Below, piece by piece: positions 26,655-34,978 of a stretch of 64,000 nt of DNA (position 1 is the stretch's first letter; the number at the start of each line of letters is the position of its first letter). The translations under genes were made by a program, and so were the position numbers. The stretch lies in the NCBI RefSeq assembly GCF_029961145.1, contig NZ_JASBRG010000001.1, forward strand, positions 496,001 through 560,000, written 5' to 3'. A model generated the notes under the pieces. The model was given only the letters and a program-made list of their open reading frames with translations, did no database searches and was not told the DNA's origin. The DNA comes from Pinibacter soli. Its GTDB lineage: Bacteria > Bacteroidota > Bacteroidia > Chitinophagales > Chitinophagaceae.

Positions 26655-27710
26655 TTAGTTCAGCTCCGAGTTCTGCACCTTATACAGTTTCTCGTCTTCT
26701 TTCAGTTTTACTTCCCATTTCCATGCCGTGTCCATCATATCGTCAAGTGTGTATTTTAAATCCCAACCCAGTTGTTTTACAGCGAATGAGTTGTTGGCAT
26801 AAATTGCTATCACGTCGCCGCCTCTGCGTGGACCGATCGCGTAGTTTAATTTCACGCCACTTACTTTCTCAAACGATTTAATGGCCTCCAATACAGTAAC
26901 CCCATTACCACTGCCAAGATTAAAAATTTCACAACGTTTATTTGTTTTAGAGTCAATCAAAAATTGTACAGCCAGTGTATGTGCATGTGCAATGTCACTT
27001 ACGTGAATGTAGTCGCGAAGGCAGGACCCGTCTCTTGTTGGATAGTCATCACCGAAAACTTTCATTTGCGGCAATTTACCAATGGCCGTTTGCGTAATGG
27101 CCGGAACAAGATTAGCCGGTCTGCCAATTGGCAATTCACCGATTAATATAGAAGGATGCGCACCTACCGGGTTAAAGTACCTCAATAAAATACATTGAGT
27201 AGGATTAGCTTTTGAGAATTCTGTTATGATCTGTTCGCCCATTTGTTTTGTAAGACCGTATGGAGATTCTGCATGTTTTAATGGCGTGCTCTCCGTAACC
27301 GGTATTACATCAGGGTTCCCGTAAACTGTGCATGAAGAAGAGAAAACGAAATATGATATTTCAAATTCTTTTACGCATTTTAAAAGATTGATCAGCGAAA
27401 CCATGTTGTTTTCGAAATACATGAGAGGCTGCTCAACCGACTCTCCCACTGCCTTGTATGCTGCAAAATGTATGATCCCGACAATGTCATCATTCTCCTG
27501 GAAAATAGCTTGTGTATCGTCATAATTGCAAAGATCAACTTTGTAGTTCTTTACTTTTTTACCGGTTATTTTTTCCACGCCTTCCAAAATTCGCGGGTTG
27601 GAACGTGAATTATTATCAACCGAGATAACGTCAAATCCGTTTTCTATCAAATCAACCAATGTATGCGAACCAATATATCCCACACCTCCGGTTACTAAGA
27701 TTTTTTTCAT
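26655..27710 (-). CDS. galE: UDP-glucose 4-epimerase
   Basis: A 351-residue extended-SDR enzyme that interconverts UDP-glucose and UDP-galactose; cytoplasmic. Rossmann motif GGVGYIG (8-14), the SSSCTVYG block (124-131) and the Y151-x-x-x-K155 catalytic pair are present, as are GSGNGVTVLEAI and the C-terminal GPRRGGDV segment. The usual Ala in SSSATVYG is Cys here, which should be tolerated. The neighbours rfbA and a transketolase half suggest a sugar-nucleotide/central-carbon group rather than a dedicated galactose operon. Confidence 0.95.
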   Translation of the reverse strand: MKKILVTGGVGYIGSHTLVDLIENGFDVISVDNNSRSNPRILEGVEKITGKKVKNYKVDLCNYDDTQAIFQENDDIVGIIHFAAYKAVGESVEQPLMYFENNMVSLINLLKCVKEFEISYFVFSSSCTVYGNPDVIPVTESTPLKHAESPYGLTKQMGEQIITEFSKANPTQCILLRYFNPVGAHPSILIGELPIGRPANLVPAITQTAIGKLPQMKVFGDDYPTRDGSCLRDYIHVSDIAHAHTLAVQFLIDSKTNKRCEIFNLGSGNGVTVLEAIKSFEKVSGVKLNYAIGPRRGGDVIAIYANNSFAVKQLGWDLKYTLDDMMDTAWKWEVKLKEDEKLYKVQNSELN

Positions 27711-27781
27711 TTTGCAGATAATTATTTTTGGGCCAAACTTTGTGTTTTCGATTAGTAAATGACTCTATCAAAGATAGGTTT

Positions 27782-28645
27782 TTAGGAAGCAACCAGTTGC
27801 ATCAAATATTGTCCGTAACCGCTTTTTAATAACGGCGTTGCCAATTCTATTAATTTCTCTTTTGTAATGAATCCTTTGCGGTAAGCAATCTCCTCGATAC
27901 AAGCTATTTTAATTCCCTGTCTTTGCTCAATTACCTGTACAAATTGTGATGCCTGCATCAATGAATCGAACGTGCCGGTATCCAACCAGGCGGTACCGCG
28001 GTCGAGTATGGAAACTTTCAGCTTCTTTCTGCGCAGGTATTCTTTGTTTACGTCTGTGATCTCATATTCACCGCGTGGGCTTGGCTCAAGATTTTTTGCA
28101 ATTTCTACAACGTCGTTGTCATAAAAATATAAGCCCGGCACAGCGTAATTGCTTTTAGGTGCCTTTGGTTTTTCTTCGATTGAAATAGCGTTCATAGCTG
28201 CGTCAAACTCAACTACACCGTATCTTTCAGGATCGCTCACCTGGTATGCGTACACGATGCCTCCATCCGGAGCGGTGTTGTTGGCCAGGGTTTTTCCAAG
28301 ACCAGTTCCGTAAAATATATTGTCGCCCAATACGAGCGCTACCGGATCTTTGCCAATAAATTCTTCACCTATTACAAAAGCCTGTGCAAGTCCGTTTGGA
28401 ACGGCCTGTTCCGCATAAGAAAGTTTCAGTCCCCAACTGGCGCCGTCACCAAAAAGCCTTTTAAACATTGGTAAATCGTGCGGAGTAGAAATAATCAGTA
28501 TTTCGTTAATTCCAGCCAACATTAAGGTAGAAAGCGGATAGTAGATCATCGGCTTATCATATACCGGCATTATTTGCTTGCTAATCGCGTAGGTAATTGG
28601 GTGCAATCTGGTGCCGGATCCGCCGGCCAGGATAATTCCTTTCAT
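27782..28645 (-). CDS. rfbA: Glucose-1-phosphate thymidylyltransferase
   Basis: A 287-residue enzyme that makes dTDP-glucose from glucose-1-phosphate and dTTP, the first step to dTDP-rhamnose and other dTDP sugars. It has the nucleotidyltransferase motif [11 protein letters not shown] (about 6-16), [17 protein letters not shown], the metal-binding LGDNIFYG and the [20 protein letters not shown] block. The start is the ATG at 28645, where the family begins (MKGIILAGG); the longer frame upstream is spurious. The rfbB/C/D genes are not in the window, so the pathway continues elsewhere. Confidence 0.95.
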   Translation of the reverse strand: MKGIILAGGSGTRLHPITYAISKQIMPVYDKPMIYYPLSTLMLAGINEILIISTPHDLPMFKRLFGDGASWGLKLSYAEQAVPNGLAQAFVIGEEFIGKDPVALVLGDNIFYGTGLGKTLANNTAPDGGIVYAYQVSDPERYGVVEFDAAMNAISIEEKPKAPKSNYAVPGLYFYDNDVVEIAKNLEPSPRGEYEITDVNKEYLRRKKLKVSILDRGTAWLDTGTFDSLMQASQFVQVIEQRQGIKIACIEEIAYRKGFITKEKLIELATPLLKSGYGQYLMQLVAS

Positions 28646-28854
28646 CTGATAATCTTTTTTATTTTTTTTGCCAGATGGAATTCGCCATAACAATCATTGG
28701 TTTGAAAACGCATGATGCTTATGGCTCATTTCATTTGATAATTTTAAGAAAAAGGCATATAAAAACGCCCGGTTAACAATGTTTAATGGTTAGTTGACTA
28801 TAACAAAAATGAGGAAAATTTATTAATAACCGTGAAATATTGGAAAAGAGTGAT

Positions 28855-28925
28855 GCTAAATATCTAACGTTAAACGCCCGCTGCGGACGCCTGCAGCCTT
28901 AGCTATTAAGCGTTAGGCGTTTAGC
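28855..28925. repeat. Heptad hairpin (GCTAAAC/GCCTAAC family) abutting the pseudogene
   Basis: The left arm 28855-28878 and right arm 28907-28925 are inverted copies of a 7-bp word array (gctaaac gcctaac type). The right arm ends a few bases before the first recognisable codons of the 5'-truncated pseudogene. Confidence 0.55.
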
Positions 28926-28930
28926 TTTGC

Positions 28931-29829
28931 TTAATCATCGTCAGTTATAAAGACAAACTAAAAGCCAGATTTTATATTAAAGGCAAAGACGAACCCGCGC
29001 CGCAGGAACTGATTTACCGTGTTAGCATTGACAGCGGCGAAGGTACAAGGGTCAGGGAAGACGTATTTACCAGGGTCAGTTGATTCAATATGCAATTCAA
29101 AATAACGCAGCTACGGATAAACTATTTACACTTGCAACAAGAACCTCTTATGTCCAAAAGGATTTAGCTAAAATAGTGGAATTGATTAACGGAGGAAACG
29201 AGCTTACATTCGAAAAAGCAGATCATTATAAGAAAAACCGTTTCATCATTCAGGCAGGCGTAAACAGATCAACTTTTAAATTCACAGGAACTACCGATTT
29301 GGTCGGGCTACAATTCACAAAGTCCTACTCGCCAGCCTTCAGCGTTGGATTTGATCATTTTATAAAACCTGCTGTTGGTAAGGTGATCTTGAGAACTGAG
29401 ATTTCTTTTCACACGGACAAATTTCATGGGGAATATAAAAAAATCAATACATGGCAAGATTATTACGACCTGAAAAGAAATACGATTGGCGTCAATCTTT
29501 CCATTTTGACTAACCTTTACAACGGCTCATCATTCAAATTCTTCATTGGCGCGGGTGGTGGACTTAATTTTTCCAACTACCCCGAAAACAATCACTATAC
29601 AATATATGGAGAGCCTACTCCGGCAGCTACAAAATTTGCACCTCATTTCAATGCGTCTTCTATAACATTGGCCGGTCGCGCCGGATGTGTGCTGAGAAAC
29701 CGGATAGAATTTTCTTTTATGTGTAATGGGGTCATCGGAAGGTTAACTGAAAACTATACAGCCTATTCAGATAAATATAGTTCCCAACAACTTCGTGTCG
29801 GATATTTGTTTTCCAACCGGAAAAAATAA
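28931..29829 (+). pseudogene. 5'-truncated, frameshifted outer-membrane-barrel-type protein
   Basis: Two reading frames carry one continuous protein. From about 28931 the frame reads ...VSYKDKLKARFYIKGKDEP...EDVF up to the T-run at 29066-29068, then hits a stop within 20 bases. One frame over, the text continues YQGQLIQYAIQNNAATDK and stays open to 29829. One lost T in TTTT explains the break. The C-terminal 190 residues have barrel-like strands (FIIQAGVNRS, VGFDHFIKP, FFIGAGGGLNFS, LRVGYLFSN). The expected N-terminus and signal peptide are absent; sequence before 28931 is the heptad hairpin. I recognise it as a Chitinophagaceae family of uncharacterised barrel-ended proteins, from memory. 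A short product starting at TTG 29080 is possible but would lack export signals. Confidence 0.7.
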
Positions 29830-29854
29830 AATTGCTGGCACTCTACGTGCACAA

Positions 29855-29921
29855 GCTGAATAAACTGAATGCTAATAATCGATTTTGGTCTTCGATAATC
29901 GGGCACTCAGTTTATTCAGTC
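29855..29921. terminator. Octad-word hairpin between the pseudogene and the J-domain gene
   Basis: A 13-bp perfect inverted repeat (29856-29868 / 29907-29919) made of CTGAATAA-type words, between convergent reading frames; probably a bidirectional terminator and a member of the octad repeat class at 6181 and 31046. Confidence 0.6.
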
Positions 29922-31009
29922 ACGCCCTCAAACTGTTTAAATATTTTTTGTATCTGCAGGGCTGCGTCAGTATCAGAACCTCTAAGGTTTTCAACTGCTT
30001 TTTTCATATTACGCAACATGCTGTCAAGGCGAAGCTTTTTGTCATTTAGATTCAATTCCGTTATATCTTGGGGCCGCTTCACAAAGGCATGCAGCGCTCT
30101 ATATTGAGGGTGCATTGGCAACATGTGCAACTCGCTTTCTAACTCTGCAACCTGCTCCTTTAGTACTTCGTTATAAATTTTCAGCTTTTCTTCTGAAAGG
30201 TTTGCTGTATTGTTTTCTTCCTTATAAATATATTCTAACTCAAGTCGCAACAACGTGTGAAGGTCCTTGCTGTCATAAGCTGCCGTCAACTGCTTCATTA
30301 GCTCTTCTTTCTCAATTTTCTTTTCCGGATCCGACTCAAGGTCTGGGTGAAACATTTTTGCCAATTGCTTGTACACCCGCCCTATATTTTTACCGTGCAG
30401 TTCTTCTTTCTGCTGTTCTATTAATTCCTTTTCAAGTTGCTTTTTTGATTTTTTGCGCGACCGCCTTTCTTTATTCTCCTCTCCCTTCTTCTCAAGATCC
30501 GCCATCATTTTGAATGTTTCTTTCAGCAGGTCGTCTTTCGATTTGGCGGATTTAAAAGCGTCACTATTCACATCAAAACCATACATATTAAAAACCTGCT
30601 CCAGCTTTTCCTTCTCCGTCTCAAATTCTCTCGACTTCATTTCCTGGTAGTCCATTTTTTCTACTCCGCTGAATATCCGCTGAAGCTCCTCATCCAATTC
30701 CTCATCTTCCATTATGTCTTCCAGATGATCTGAAATAATGCTTCTCAATAAACTTCTCTCGCGGCCTTTATATGCTTTGCTCTTAAAAGCTTTATAAAGC
30801 TCCTTCACTATTTCCTTTTTCGCCTCAAGCAATTCCCTTTCCAGCTTCGACATTTCACTGTTGTAAAACCTCATCTTGTCATCTAAAAGCAGAGTATTTT
30901 GTTGAATGGCAAGTCGCAGCTTTTCAATTTTCCTAATAAGACCATTGAAGGCTTGTTGCGCCTTACCTATCTTAGTTTGGTTCCCCTTAATGATTAAACT
31001 CTTTTGCAT
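29912..31009 (-). CDS. J-domain protein with long coiled coils
   Basis: A 365-residue cytoplasmic protein. Most of it is charged helical coiled coil (about 15-75, 120-205 and 265-300). A J-domain-like segment with the HPD signature at residues 221-223 (GRVYKQLAKMFHPDLESDPEKK) lies in the middle of the chain, preceded by a basic stretch RRSRKKSKK. The HPD loop implies interaction with DnaK, but there is no G/F or zinc-finger region, so it is not DnaJ itself. It is a stand-alone gene; its client is unknown. The stop overlaps the hairpin at 29855-29921. Confidence 0.8.
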   Translation of the reverse strand: MQKSLIIKGNQTKIGKAQQAFNGLIRKIEKLRLAIQQNTLLLDDKMRFYNSEMSKLERELLEAKKEIVKELYKAFKSKAYKGRERSLLRSIISDHLEDIMEDEELDEELQRIFSGVEKMDYQEMKSREFETEKEKLEQVFNMYGFDVNSDAFKSAKSKDDLLKETFKMMADLEKKGEENKERRSRKKSKKQLEKELIEQQKEELHGKNIGRVYKQLAKMFHPDLESDPEKKIEKEELMKQLTAAYDSKDLHTLLRLELEYIYKEENNTANLSEEKLKIYNEVLKEQVAELESELHMLPMHPQYRALHAFVKRPQDITELNLNDKKLRLDSMLRNMKKAVENLRGSDTDAALQIQKIFKQFEGVTE

Positions 31010-31045
31010 TGACCTTTTCTTCTAAATGCAAAGTAAAGCATCAAA

Positions 31046-31138
31046 TTGAATAACCGAGTAACCGAATAACTGAATGTTTATATTCGATCAGTCTCTTCGA
31101 CATTCAACCTCTCAGTTACTCAGTGATTCAGTTATTCA
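31046..31138. repeat. Octad-word hairpin between pit and the J-domain gene
   Basis: Arms 31046-31076 and 31101-31138 are inverted arrays of 8-bp words (GAATAACY / CTCAGTTA). Same class as 6181-6265. Confidence 0.65.
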
Positions 31139-31146
31139 CTATTAAA

Positions 31147-31170
31147 AAACCCCGGCTTTCACCAGGGTTT
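31147..31170 (-). terminator. Terminator after the phosphate transporter gene
   Basis: A 9-bp stem with one mismatch (31147-31155 / 31162-31170), preceded on the plus strand by A-runs and so followed by T-runs on the minus strand. It lies 7 bp after the stop at 31177. Confidence 0.65.
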
Positions 31171-31176
31171 CATTTA

Positions 31177-32214
31177 TCAAGAAAATATCGTTGTTATGTA
31201 GTAGACTATCGCGGCGATGATCGCACTCACCGGAATGGTTAATATCCACGCCCAGAGGAGGTTGATGGTCACGCCCCATCGTACCGCAGATAAACGCTTT
31301 GTAGCACCCACTCCGATGATGGCACCAGTGATGGTGTGTGTGGTACTTACAGGAATACCCAAATGCTCGGTTACGTACAACGTAATAGCACCAGCAGTTT
31401 CAGCACTTACACCTTCAAGTGAGTTTACTTTTGTGATACGGGTTCCCATTGTCTTAATGATTTTCCAACCACCACTCATTGTACCCAAAGCGATTGCTGT
31501 AAAGCTAGCCAATGGCACCCACATATAATGGTTTACAAATTCACCGAAGGTGAGGTTTACGCCCTGTGTTTTATCGTAGAAAATAATAGCTGCACCAATG
31601 ATACCCATTACTTTTTGGGCATCGTTACCACCGTGTGCCAAACTCAGCAATGCAGATGAAACAAGCTGAAGGCGCTTGAACCATTTTTCTGCTTTGTGCG
31701 GCGCTACTTTTCTGCAAATATTTACAATGATCACCGTTATGAAAAACGCTATGATCATCCCTATTAATGGAGCAAGTAATATGAATAGGAAAATAGGAAC
31801 CACCTTTACATAGTTGATCACGTCAACGCCGTTTACGTGCAATGCTTTTGCGTGTGCAACCGCTGCGCCCATAAATCCACCCAGCAAAGTGTGTGAGGAA
31901 CTAGATGGAATTCCAAACCACCACGTAAACAGGTTCCAGATAATTGCGGCTACGAGACCGGCAAATATTACCTGCAGGTTAATGAAGTCCGCATGTACAG
32001 AGCTCGCAATAGTATTACCTATTTTAAACTCTCCAATAATGTATTTCGATACGAAGAAGGCCAGGAAGTTGAAAAACGCGGCCCACAATACAGCCTGGAA
32101 AGGGGTTAAAACTTTAGTAGAAACGATCGTTGCAATAGAGTTGGCAGCGTCATGAAAACCATTTATGTAATCAAATACCAGTGCCAGGATTATGATGACG
32201 ACTAAAAATGTCAT
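31177..32214 (-). CDS. pit: PiT-family inorganic phosphate transporter
   Basis: A 345-residue polytopic inner-membrane symporter for phosphate. Both PiT repeats are visible: N-terminal DYINGFHDAANSIATIVSTKVL (residues 15-36), GxPxSSSHTLLGG (ITWWFGIPSSSSHTLLGG region), HGGNDAQKVMG (about 194-204) and the C-terminal echo GIPVSTTHTITGAIIG. It lies 42 bp downstream of the DUF47 gene, the conserved partner in many bacteria, so the two are one phosphate-uptake operon. Confidence 0.95.
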   Translation of the reverse strand: MTFLVVIIILALVFDYINGFHDAANSIATIVSTKVLTPFQAVLWAAFFNFLAFFVSKYIIGEFKIGNTIASSVHADFINLQVIFAGLVAAIIWNLFTWWFGIPSSSSHTLLGGFMGAAVAHAKALHVNGVDVINYVKVVPIFLFILLAPLIGMIIAFFITVIIVNICRKVAPHKAEKWFKRLQLVSSALLSLAHGGNDAQKVMGIIGAAIIFYDKTQGVNLTFGEFVNHYMWVPLASFTAIALGTMSGGWKIIKTMGTRITKVNSLEGVSAETAGAITLYVTEHLGIPVSTTHTITGAIIGVGATKRLSAVRWGVTINLLWAWILTIPVSAIIAAIVYYITTIFS

Positions 32215-32256
32215 GGGTCAAACTTAAAATTAGAAGTTCAAAAACTTCAATCGGGA

Positions 32257-32904
32257 TTAAGCGTATTTAATAATAATTGATTCGATAACGTTTGCAGCGT
32301 CTTCGCATTTATCAGTTACTGTTTCCAATACCTGGTAAATTTCTCTTTTCTTAATAACCTCTTTCGCGTCTGGTTCTGTTTCGAAAAGGCGATCGATGCT
32401 TAGATCGTAAATGTCATCAGCCTGGTTTTCGATGCTGTTTACTTTTACAAGTGCATCTGTGATCTGGCGCATGTTTTTCATGTCACGCAGTTCATGTACA
32501 GCATTTTTGATGTGCTCTGCACCCTGGTCGATCAGATCGGCCATTTTTTGAATGCCGGGATCGTTAGGATTTACTTTGTAAAAATTGATCTTTTTAGCTG
32601 CAGAAAAAATATAGTCAGCTATATCATCAAGTGAGCTGGCAAGATAGTGGATATCTTCCCTGTCAAACGGAGTGATAAAGTTTCTTCCGAGTTCGGTGAA
32701 AATTTTGTGTGTGAAGTCATCATTGATATGCTCCATGTCTTCCATACGGGAAATATAGGCGGCCCTTTTGTCAAAATCCGGTTCGGCAACGATCGTCTTT
32801 AACAATTTTCCCATTTGAGCTACTGTTACTGCCACTTCTTCAAACAAAGAGTAAAATACTTTGTCTTTTGGCATAAAAATTTTCATTACTGAGTTCAGGC
32901 CCAT
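32257..32904 (-). CDS. DUF47/PhoU-like phosphate transport regulator
   Basis: A 215-residue all-helical cytoplasmic protein of the DUF47 family, related to PhoU, encoded upstream of pit. It has the family blocks FYSLFEEVAVTV, RMEDMEHINDDFTHKI, TPFDREDIHYLASSLDDIADY and CEDAANVIESIIIKYA. It is thought to modulate the adjacent transporter. The ATG at 32904 is used because relatives begin MGLN. Confidence 0.92.
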   Translation of the reverse strand: MGLNSVMKIFMPKDKVFYSLFEEVAVTVAQMGKLLKTIVAEPDFDKRAAYISRMEDMEHINDDFTHKIFTELGRNFITPFDREDIHYLASSLDDIADYIFSAAKKINFYKVNPNDPGIQKMADLIDQGAEHIKNAVHELRDMKNMRQITDALVKVNSIENQADDIYDLSIDRLFETEPDAKEVIKKREIYQVLETVTDKCEDAANVIESIIIKYA

Positions 32905-33454
32905 ATATGATATAAAATTTGCGCAAAAATAAAGTTATTGATCAGGCTATATTCACAAATTCAGTTGGTAACAATTTCTTAATATAGAATTGACATTGAA
33001 TATGTCGTCAAATATTAAAAAAATGTTACCATTCGTTTACAACGCTTAGAAAGTGAAAAAGGTTCGTGAAGGATCAATGGTGAATCGTGAATGGTTTGAT
33101 TTTCAATCACATGAGCGGTCAATTCGTGCAAGATAAAAGGCTGTATGACTTTCTTAACTGTCCTGAGCCACCTCCCATTTGTTGAAGCCTTGATCCCATT
33201 TCAGAGTGTTAGATTCACAATTGACCATTCTCCTTTCACCATTCACGTTTCACAATTCCCATCATTCACGTAAACGTTTGCGAAACGTCTTGTACCGTCA
33301 GCAAATTCGCGCCACCTGAGCCTTTCCATTCACTCTTAATCTTTTACCACTCCCGATCTCTCGTCTTACAAACTATGATCAGCGCAACATTTTCTCCTTC
33401 CCACTTTCTCAAATTGCTTAAATTGCAAACTCTTACACACTTATAAAACAAACC
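32905..33454. other. Gene-free 550 bp upstream of gnd
   Basis: It holds the divergent promoters of the phosphate operon and gnd. Arms of a heptad hairpin lie at 33071-33097 and 33221-33269 (words GTGAATG / ACCATTC). A near-palindrome acgtttgcgaaacgt is centred at 33280; the same core (cgtttgcgaaac) occurs at 58412-58423. No tRNA or ORF is supported. Confidence 0.6.
33071..33269. repeat. Heptad hairpin (GTGAATG/ACCATTC family)
   Basis: The left arm caatggt-gaatcgt-gaatggt and right arm array of accattc-type words are inverted and strictly 7-periodic; 123 bp separate them. Confidence 0.65.
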
Positions 33455-34867
33455 ATGAGTACTCCTCAATTCAACTTCGGCATGATCGGTCTGGGTGTAA
33501 TGGGCAGAAACTTCCTGCTCAATATGGCAGACAACAAATTCAAGGTGATAGGCTTTGATAAAGACAGTCAAAAAACATCTGCATTGGAATCTTCCGCCAC
33601 CCCGGGTACAACTGTAAAGGGTGTTGGTACCCTAAAGGAAATGATTGATTTACTGGAAATTCCCCGAAAGATTATGATGCTGGTTCCTGCCGGCAAACCT
33701 GTAGACGATGTTATTGAAGACCTTTTACCACTTGTTCAGCCGGGTGATATTATTATTGACGGAGGTAACTCTCATTACACTGACACACTTCGTCGTGTAA
33801 AATATCTGGAAGATAAAAAGATCCATTTCATCGGGATGGGCGTTTCCGGTGGTGAGCAAGGTGCAAGAACGGGCCCAAGCATTATGCCAGGCGGCGACCC
33901 TGTAGCTTACCCTGTGGTAAAGCCTATGCTGGAAGCTGTTGCGGCTAAAGTAAACGGCGTTCCTTGCGTAGCACACCTCGGCAGAGATGCTGCAGGCCAC
34001 TATGTGAAAATGGTGCACAACGGTATCGAGTATTCCATCATGCAGCTAACCACTGAAATTTATGAAATGCTCCACAAAGGCCTTGGTCTTACAAATGACG
34101 AAATGCACAAGGTGTTCGCCGACTGGAACGCCGGTGATTTGCAGTCGTTTCTCATAGAAATTACAGCTGATATTTTCCTACAAAAAGATGATAAAACCAA
34201 CAACCGTTTGGTGGACATGATCCTTGATAAAGCAGGTGCAAAAGGTACCGGTAAATGGACGTCACAGGATGCGATGGAAATTGGCGTTCCGATTCCTTCT
34301 ATCGATATGGCTGTTACCATGCGTAACATTTCTGCTTTGAAAGAAGAACGCGTTCAGGCATCCGCTTTGTACAAACCTTCGGAAAAAGCTTTCCCTGAAA
34401 AAGAAGATTTCATCAAACAACTGCACGATGCAATGTTCATCGGCATGTTGATCAGCTATGCACAGGGTCTTGAATTGCTGACCAAAGCTTCTAACGAATG
34501 GAAAATGGAAATTCCAATGAAAGAAGTGGTGCGTGTATGGCGTGGTGGTTGTATCATCCGCTCTTCTTTATTGGAAGTATTTACAAGCGTTTACGGCCGC
34601 AACGAAAAAATTTCAAACATTCTGCTGGATAAAGAAATCGCAAACCTTCTTACAGGTAAACTTGCCAACCTTCGCAATGTTGTTTCCAAAGCAGCTTTGA
34701 ATGGTTATGCAGCAAGCGGTTTGATGACAGTATTAAGCTACATCGACGCTTACACTTCCGATAGATTGCCAACAAATTTGTTGCAGGCACAACGCGATTA
34801 CTTTGGCGCACACACCTACGAGCGTGTAGATGAGCCGGGTAAGTTCCATACGGAATGGGGGAAATAA
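33455..34867 (+). CDS. gnd: 6-phosphogluconate dehydrogenase (decarboxylating)
   Basis: A 470-residue cytoplasmic enzyme of the oxidative pentose phosphate pathway that forms ribulose 5-phosphate, CO2 and NADPH. N-terminal Rossmann motif GLGVMGRNFLLNMAD (12-26), IDGGNSHYTDT, GMGVSGGEQGARTGPSIMPGG (128-148) and the catalytic segment K185-MVHNGIEY with H188, N189 and E192 are visible. The helical C-terminal domain is full length. It is the first gene of gnd-zwf-pgl, all on the plus strand. Confidence 0.97.
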   Translation: MSTPQFNFGMIGLGVMGRNFLLNMADNKFKVIGFDKDSQKTSALESSATPGTTVKGVGTLKEMIDLLEIPRKIMMLVPAGKPVDDVIEDLLPLVQPGDIIIDGGNSHYTDTLRRVKYLEDKKIHFIGMGVSGGEQGARTGPSIMPGGDPVAYPVVKPMLEAVAAKVNGVPCVAHLGRDAAGHYVKMVHNGIEYSIMQLTTEIYEMLHKGLGLTNDEMHKVFADWNAGDLQSFLIEITADIFLQKDDKTNNRLVDMILDKAGAKGTGKWTSQDAMEIGVPIPSIDMAVTMRNISALKEERVQASALYKPSEKAFPEKEDFIKQLHDAMFIGMLISYAQGLELLTKASNEWKMEIPMKEVVRVWRGGCIIRSSLLEVFTSVYGRNEKISNILLDKEIANLLTGKLANLRNVVSKAALNGYAASGLMTVLSYIDAYTSDRLPTNLLQAQRDYFGAHTYERVDEPGKFHTEWGK

Positions 34868-34870
34868 CTT

Positions 34871-34960
34871 CAGATTTGAAATTTGAGATTTGAGATTTTG
34901 CGAGGCTGCTAATTGATTTCGCAAATCGAAATTCAAGAATTTCAACTGTCAAATATCAAA
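34871..34960. repeat. Heptad array (AGATTTG family) between gnd and zwf
   Basis: Four consecutive 7-bp words (agatttg aaatttg agatttg agatttt) start just after the gnd stop, with a weaker inverted array (CAAATAT CAAATTT) at about 34951-34966. GATTTTGCGA / TCGCAAATC pair inside. The same words recur at 63930-63950. Confidence 0.65.
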
Positions 34961-34978
34961 TTTCTAATCAAACTAATT

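Noticed and set aside
32905-33454. tRNA or riboswitch in the 550-bp gap before gnd
   Set aside because: No cloverleaf, CCA end or known aptamer core was seen; the structure present is the heptad hairpin.
34913-34978. N-terminal extension of zwf
   Set aside because: It would translate the heptad spacer; the family starts at the ATG at 34979.
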